A stretch of DNA of 44,286 bases from positions 983,329 to 1,027,614 of the forward strand of contig JAHNZQ020003149.1 in the NCBI GenBank assembly GCA_019155205.2, in the 5' to 3' direction. A model generated the notes under the pieces. It saw nothing but the letters and a program-made list of their open reading frames with translations, searched no databases and was not told where the DNA came from. Origin of the DNA: Gracilaria vermiculophylla (Eukaryota; Rhodophyta; Florideophyceae; Gracilariales; Gracilariaceae). The translations under genes were made by a program, and so were the position numbers. Below are positions 41,192 to 44,286 of the stretch, piece by piece (the stretch's first letter is position 1; every line of letters begins with the position of its first letter).

Positions 41192-42247
41192 TTAAGAGTT
41201 AAACCTTTCCTGGGAAGATTCGAGAAAGGGGCAGCACGCAAAAGGAAACTGGGTAATGAAGCGCCCGAGGACCTGTACTGGACCAAAAAAGATTCGTAAC
41301 TCTGTGACATTCATTGGCTTAGGCCAATTTCGAATAATCTCTACCTTACTAAAGTGGACCAACACTCCGTCGCCACCAATCTTCAATCCAAGAAATTCCG
41401 TCGCCAATGCCATAAAAGAGCACTTCTCAGGTCATGTATATAGACGATGCTCTCTCAAACGCTTGAAAAAAGACAGATTATGTTCTAGATGTTCCTCACG
41501 CTTTCGGCTATATATCAAATTGTCATCATTGTAGACAACCAAAATTCGATCAATGAAGTCATGCCGGACTTTATTCATGAGTGATTGAACCAATGTAGGT
41601 ACATCGAATAATCCCCTCGGCATCACTAAATGTTCGAACAGGCCGTACTTGGTGTTAAATGCTGTCTTCCCCACATCAGAGAGCCGGAGGCGGATTTGAT
41701 GAAACCCAGTTTTCAAATCCAACTTAGGAAAGTAACGAGCCTGGCCGACACGATCGAAAATTTCGTCACATCAAGGCAGGTGAGCGTTTTTCGGCTTAGC
41801 AGTCCGAATCAGTGCTCGGTAATCCACCACTCTGCGCTCCTCATGGCCCGACTATTTAACAATAAACAAAAGGGCTCTACAAGGGGAGCGCCTATGGCGA
41901 ATCTTACCGGAATGAAGAAGCGTTTCGACACATTTACGTGCTGCGACTAACTCGGGTGGAGAAAGCTGGTATGGAGCACCGTGAGGAGCCCTAGCGTCTG
42001 GCAACAATTCAATCTCATAATAAACCTCTCGAGAGGGCGGGAGGTCTGGAGGTAGTTCATCTTGAAAAACATCTGCAAATTCCTCAAGCAAGAAACTTAG
42101 CTCTGGATCCTGATTAGTAAAAAGCTTCGCTTTTGGGTCGAACTTGTCTCCATGACTAGCCGCAGCTTCCATACTGGTAACTTGGGCCTGCCAAAAGATT
42201 TGCATAGCTCTTGGGGGACTCCGGAGCGACGGACGAAAATGCCTCAC
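41192..42247 (-). pseudogene. pol: Reverse transcriptase of family 3
   Basis: Minus strand: FLLEEFADVFQDELPPDLPP, YEIELLPDARAPHGAPYQLS, VDYRALIRTAKPKN, LDLKTGFHQIRLRLSDVGKT, AFNTKYGLFEHLVMPRGLFD, LVVYNDDNLIYSRKREEHLE, ATEFLGLKIGGDGVLV, NWPKPMNVTELRIFFGPVQV. The catalytic box reads YNDD (41533-41522), with both Asp kept but an unusual Asn at the second position. Stops after FIVK and before CDEIFDR, and one after HRLYT, break it. Confidence 0.9.
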
Positions 42248-42338
42248 ACGCAGAACTGTAACATGCGCTACCTCTTACCAGGGTACTGATAACACAGGCA
42301 AAATATCATCACCAACCACTTAAGTCTACGATTTATAA

Positions 42339-42836
42339 TCAGCCTTGGGATGAAAACCGACGTGCCATGCCATACAAAAACGAACGTCCATCATGGTGTG
42401 CATCAGCCAAAATCCAATTGCCCTTGTAATAATGTGCGCTAATGCGTACCGTGCCATTAACAATCATCTCGGTGGCCACTTCGTGGGAGCCATGCTTCGA
42501 ATGACGCACACCCAATGATATCTGACTGAAACGAAGCACGTCCCTGAGACGATCAAAAGAGGTTCTCGACACCACATTAGATGTACAACCGTCATCTTTG
42601 AGTACGCGTGCGTGAATATTATTCAAGCTTCGTGGAAATACCAGAAGTGGTACACAACGCAAACTCTGTAAACTGGGCTCTACTGAGCCCGTCGACAGGT
42701 TACTACACAAAAGGTTTTTCGACGTACACTTATTACTCTGGAAGGAACGTTTTTGTTTTCCGAGCTATCAGGAAGATTATCATTAAGCGCTTCTCCAGCA
42801 ACCAAAGCGAAGGCAACATTCGAACTTATTGCTTCC
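42339..42836 (-). pseudogene. Retropepsin and upstream linker of family 3
   Basis: Minus strand: linker NLPDSSENKNVPSRVI, frame changes, then NIHARVLKDDGCTSNVVS and TEMIVNGTVRISAHYYKGNW with ILADAHHD. The DDGCTSN block takes the place of the usual D-S/T-G-A triplet of retropepsins. The first 42836 bases are contiguous with C's LTR. Confidence 0.65.
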
Positions 42837-43389
42837 TGTGGTACTGTCAGCCCTCCTGTCGAGGTAGTAAAGCACAACGTCCGTGAGGAGTTTTTGCTGA
42901 TTCCAAAGGCGCGTGTTCCTAAAGGTGGTCTCCGGTATCCGCTGTCGCGAGCCGGGGGAATTCTGAAAGGGGATCCGCAAACAGCAAGCGGAGGGAGAGG
43001 TTCACTGGGCGGACAATGCTCCTACAGGCGCTGCTATGCTGCGACCTGGGGATCGGCGGCTTAGAAACCTGCGTAGATAGACAAGAGACTCCAACCGGAA
43101 AAGTAGAAGAAGACTCAAGGGTGCTTGTCTTTACTTCCCCAGAGGTGGAGCTCAACCGGCAGATTAAGTATCATGCCGGGAGCCCGCCTCGGCAGGTCTC
43201 GCTACTGTGCTAATTACCTGCATAAATTATCTAAAATAAATAATAATTCTACCGTACTTCAAGGATACTGTAGCGCACGCGGGCGAGATTATGCACCACG
43301 TGGCCCAGCTAATAAATTACGAACCCTTCCTAGGAATATTATACCTTAAGGCCAAACCACCCTATTTCCGTAGGAGCCACTGTAATACA
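42837..43389 (-). repeat. 3' LTR of fragment C (553 bp)
   Basis: Minus strand starts TGTATTACAGTGGCTCC and ends CAGTACCACA; the inverted ends are kept (fourth/fifth base changed at the start). It is closer to the 3' LTR of B than to the 5' LTR of B. Preceded on the minus strand by the polypurine tract at 43390-43403. Confidence 0.9.
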
Positions 43390-43403
43390 TACCCTCTTTC
43401 CTA
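43390..43403 (-). other. Polypurine tract of fragment C
   Basis: Minus strand AGGAAAGAGGGTA next to the LTR start; one G to A change against A and B. Confidence 0.7.
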
Positions 43404-43559
43404 AATTGCACCACGTCGTCGAGGTGCATCTTCCGCTTTCTTGATCTTTAGGGTGGCTCCAATCGGTGTTGCGGCACGTGCGGCCTCCGGCAGTTTGCCC
43501 GTTCTCTCCATCAGGCGTTCCTTCTCTTCTCCATACTCCCGTGCGGCGTGTTGCCGCAA

Positions 43560-44143
43560 GCTCGCGTTTCACTCCTTGCGGCGTTCGTGGGCTCAGCTCC
43601 TCCTTCACCGGGCCATATCCGCTCCTTCTTGGTGTCACTCTTCGGTGCTGCTGCGCCAGTCGGCAGCGCGAGTGTCCGCATCCTCCGGCGCACCGCACGT
43701 GGTGCAAGCGCAAAACTTCCGTGAACGGAGCGTGGGTCAGTACTGCGAGGATACCGACCCCCTGGAGACGTTAGCCACTTTGACTGCTCCGAGGTTACTC
43801 CTTTTGGCAACACCCGCTTCTTCGCGTCCGCTCATCCTATCTCCGTGAAGGCGCCGGACTCATACGTTTCTCGTCCGCGCCTCCGCCGTTCTCCGTTTGA
43901 AATGAGAGCGCGCCCCGCGATGGTGCTCTATAACTCGCCCGATGTCCGTCGCCCGGTTTCGCGTCGGATTCCACGGTGGTGGCTCGATACGCCTCCCTCC
44001 GCGGTGGTGCATATAGCTTCGAATCGATCCCTGAGTGGTGTCAGGTCTCTCTTCCTCAAGTGGAACTACGCGTTCGGTCGCAATCCACCCTGCTTCGTAC
44101 CCCTTCGGAATGTCCTCTCCTACTCCGGCGCCGACATCCCCTT
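43560..44143 (+). pseudogene. Antisense ORF 1 of family 1, copy C (N-terminal part)
   Basis: Same frame as antisense ORF 1 in A and B: VGSASVRILRRTARGASAKL, a TGA where B has Trp-Thr-Val, RGYRPPGDVSHFDCSEVTPF, GNTRFF, SYVSRPRLRRSPFEMRARPA, MVLYNSPDVRRPVSRRIPRW, DTPPSAVVHIASNRSLSGVR. The alignment ends at the C breakpoint (44143), after SYSGADI, where B continues SPSNPEVYHTSTGAL. Open from about 43733 to 44143 with no stop. Because C is inverted, this gene runs on the plus strand of the window while still opposing gag-pol. Confidence 0.55.
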
Positions 44144-44286
44144 TGTTGTAGAAGCCATGGGAAGCTTCCTAGAAGCAACTAGAAACTAGAAAAGTCCAGA
44201 TGGTTCTAGAATATTCTATAGAAGAATTGTTGAGAATGTTCTAGATGCTTTGTGATAGAAATTGTTAGAAGGTCTAGAAGGCCATA
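44144..44286. promoter_or_regulatory. TTC/GAA-rich tract with a heat-shock-element-like core
   Basis: Repeated TTCTAGAA-like words. At 44204-44216 TTC-TA-GAA-TA-TTC forms three alternating pentamers at 5-bp spacing, the consensus of a heat-shock factor binding site. Others nearby (CTTCCTAGAAG at 44166-44176, GTTCTAGAT near 44239) are partial. No gene is visible before the window ends, so a promoter role is unproven. Confidence 0.3.

Larger units (their letters stand above)
39205..42836 (-). mobile_element. Family-3 chromovirus (Ty3/gypsy), minus strand, gag side missing
   Basis: A third, distinct lineage. Minus-strand order from 42836: protease, RT, RNase H, integrase, chromodomain, natural stop near 39207. 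Proteins differ strongly from families 1 and 2 and lack their motif enrichment. The gag side ends exactly where the LTR of family-1 fragment C begins (42837), so C's arrival or a later rearrangement removed it. Stops and frameshifts occur in every domain. Confidence 0.85.
42837..44143 (-). mobile_element. Family-1 fragment C (3' end only), minus strand
   Basis: Contains the last part of the antisense module, the polypurine tract and a complete 3' LTR. Homology to A and B ends at about 44143, inside the antisense module (equivalent to about 25412 in B), so gag-pol is absent. Beyond it lies unrelated TTCTAGAA-rich DNA. The LTR ends at 42837, where family-3 sequence begins. Confidence 0.85.

Noticed and set aside
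1..44286. CRISPR array, rRNA, intact host operon or viral envelope gene
   Set aside because: No regularly spaced short repeats, rRNA-like sequence or envelope-like ORF with signal peptide and membrane anchor was seen on either strand.

Overview
This is repeat-dense nuclear DNA of a eukaryote, with no bacterial-style operon, intact host gene or rRNA that I can find. Almost everything recognisable is decayed transposon: three lineages of Ty3/gypsy LTR retrotransposon with C-terminal chromodomains (chromovirus-like) and one Tc1-type DNA transposon. A broken gene for a Myb/SANT-like domain (the DUF6818 kind, which I associate mainly with oomycetes and other protists) and the mix of chromovirus lineages suggest an oomycete, alga or fungus-like organism. 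I cannot name the lineage with confidence. LAYOUT. 1-9487: family-1 element A on the plus strand, cut off by the window start; order gag, protease, RT, an in-frame 714-bp duplication of RT-thumb/RNase H, integrase, chromodomain, a polypurine tract, an antisense module of about 2.5 kb, a second polypurine tract and the 3' LTR. 9488-14904: an AT-rich island with a broken minus-strand reading frame abutting A's LTR and a plus-strand ORF with one C2H2-type finger; otherwise nothing recognised. 14905-26717: family-1 element B, same orientation and layout, with a 1280-bp Tc1-like element inserted in its protease region on a TA site. 26718-28350: a broken Myb/SANT-like gene running into B's 3' LTR, and a reading frame with three degenerate 35-37-residue repeats. 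28352-35800: family-2 element on the minus strand; its gag, protease, RT, integrase and chromodomain are homologous to family 1 but diverged. 35801-38930: LTR-like fragments and low-information DNA. About 39205-42836: family-3 chromovirus on the minus strand, cut on its gag side by family-1 fragment C (42837-44143, minus strand). The last 120 bases hold heat-shock-element-like TTC/GAA repeats. HOW THE PARTS WORK. Gag and pol of families 1 and 2 appear to be one long reading frame, as in many chromoviruses; retropepsin would mature it, RT/RNase H would copy the RNA, and the chromodomain would help target integration. All copies carry stops and frameshifts, so none is autonomous now. The unusual parts are (i) a conserved antisense module in family 1, probably two head-to-tail ORFs of unknown family, bracketed by two nearly identical polypurine tracts; (ii) strong enrichment of a different short interrupted palindrome in each family, CCTNAGG in family 1 and CCA-N2/3-TGG in family 2; and (iii) a TGA stop at the same RT codon in three copies from two families. 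Points (i) and (ii) together resemble, in outline only, plant VANDAL transposons, where an element-encoded protein binds a family-specific dispersed motif. That comparison is my inference.
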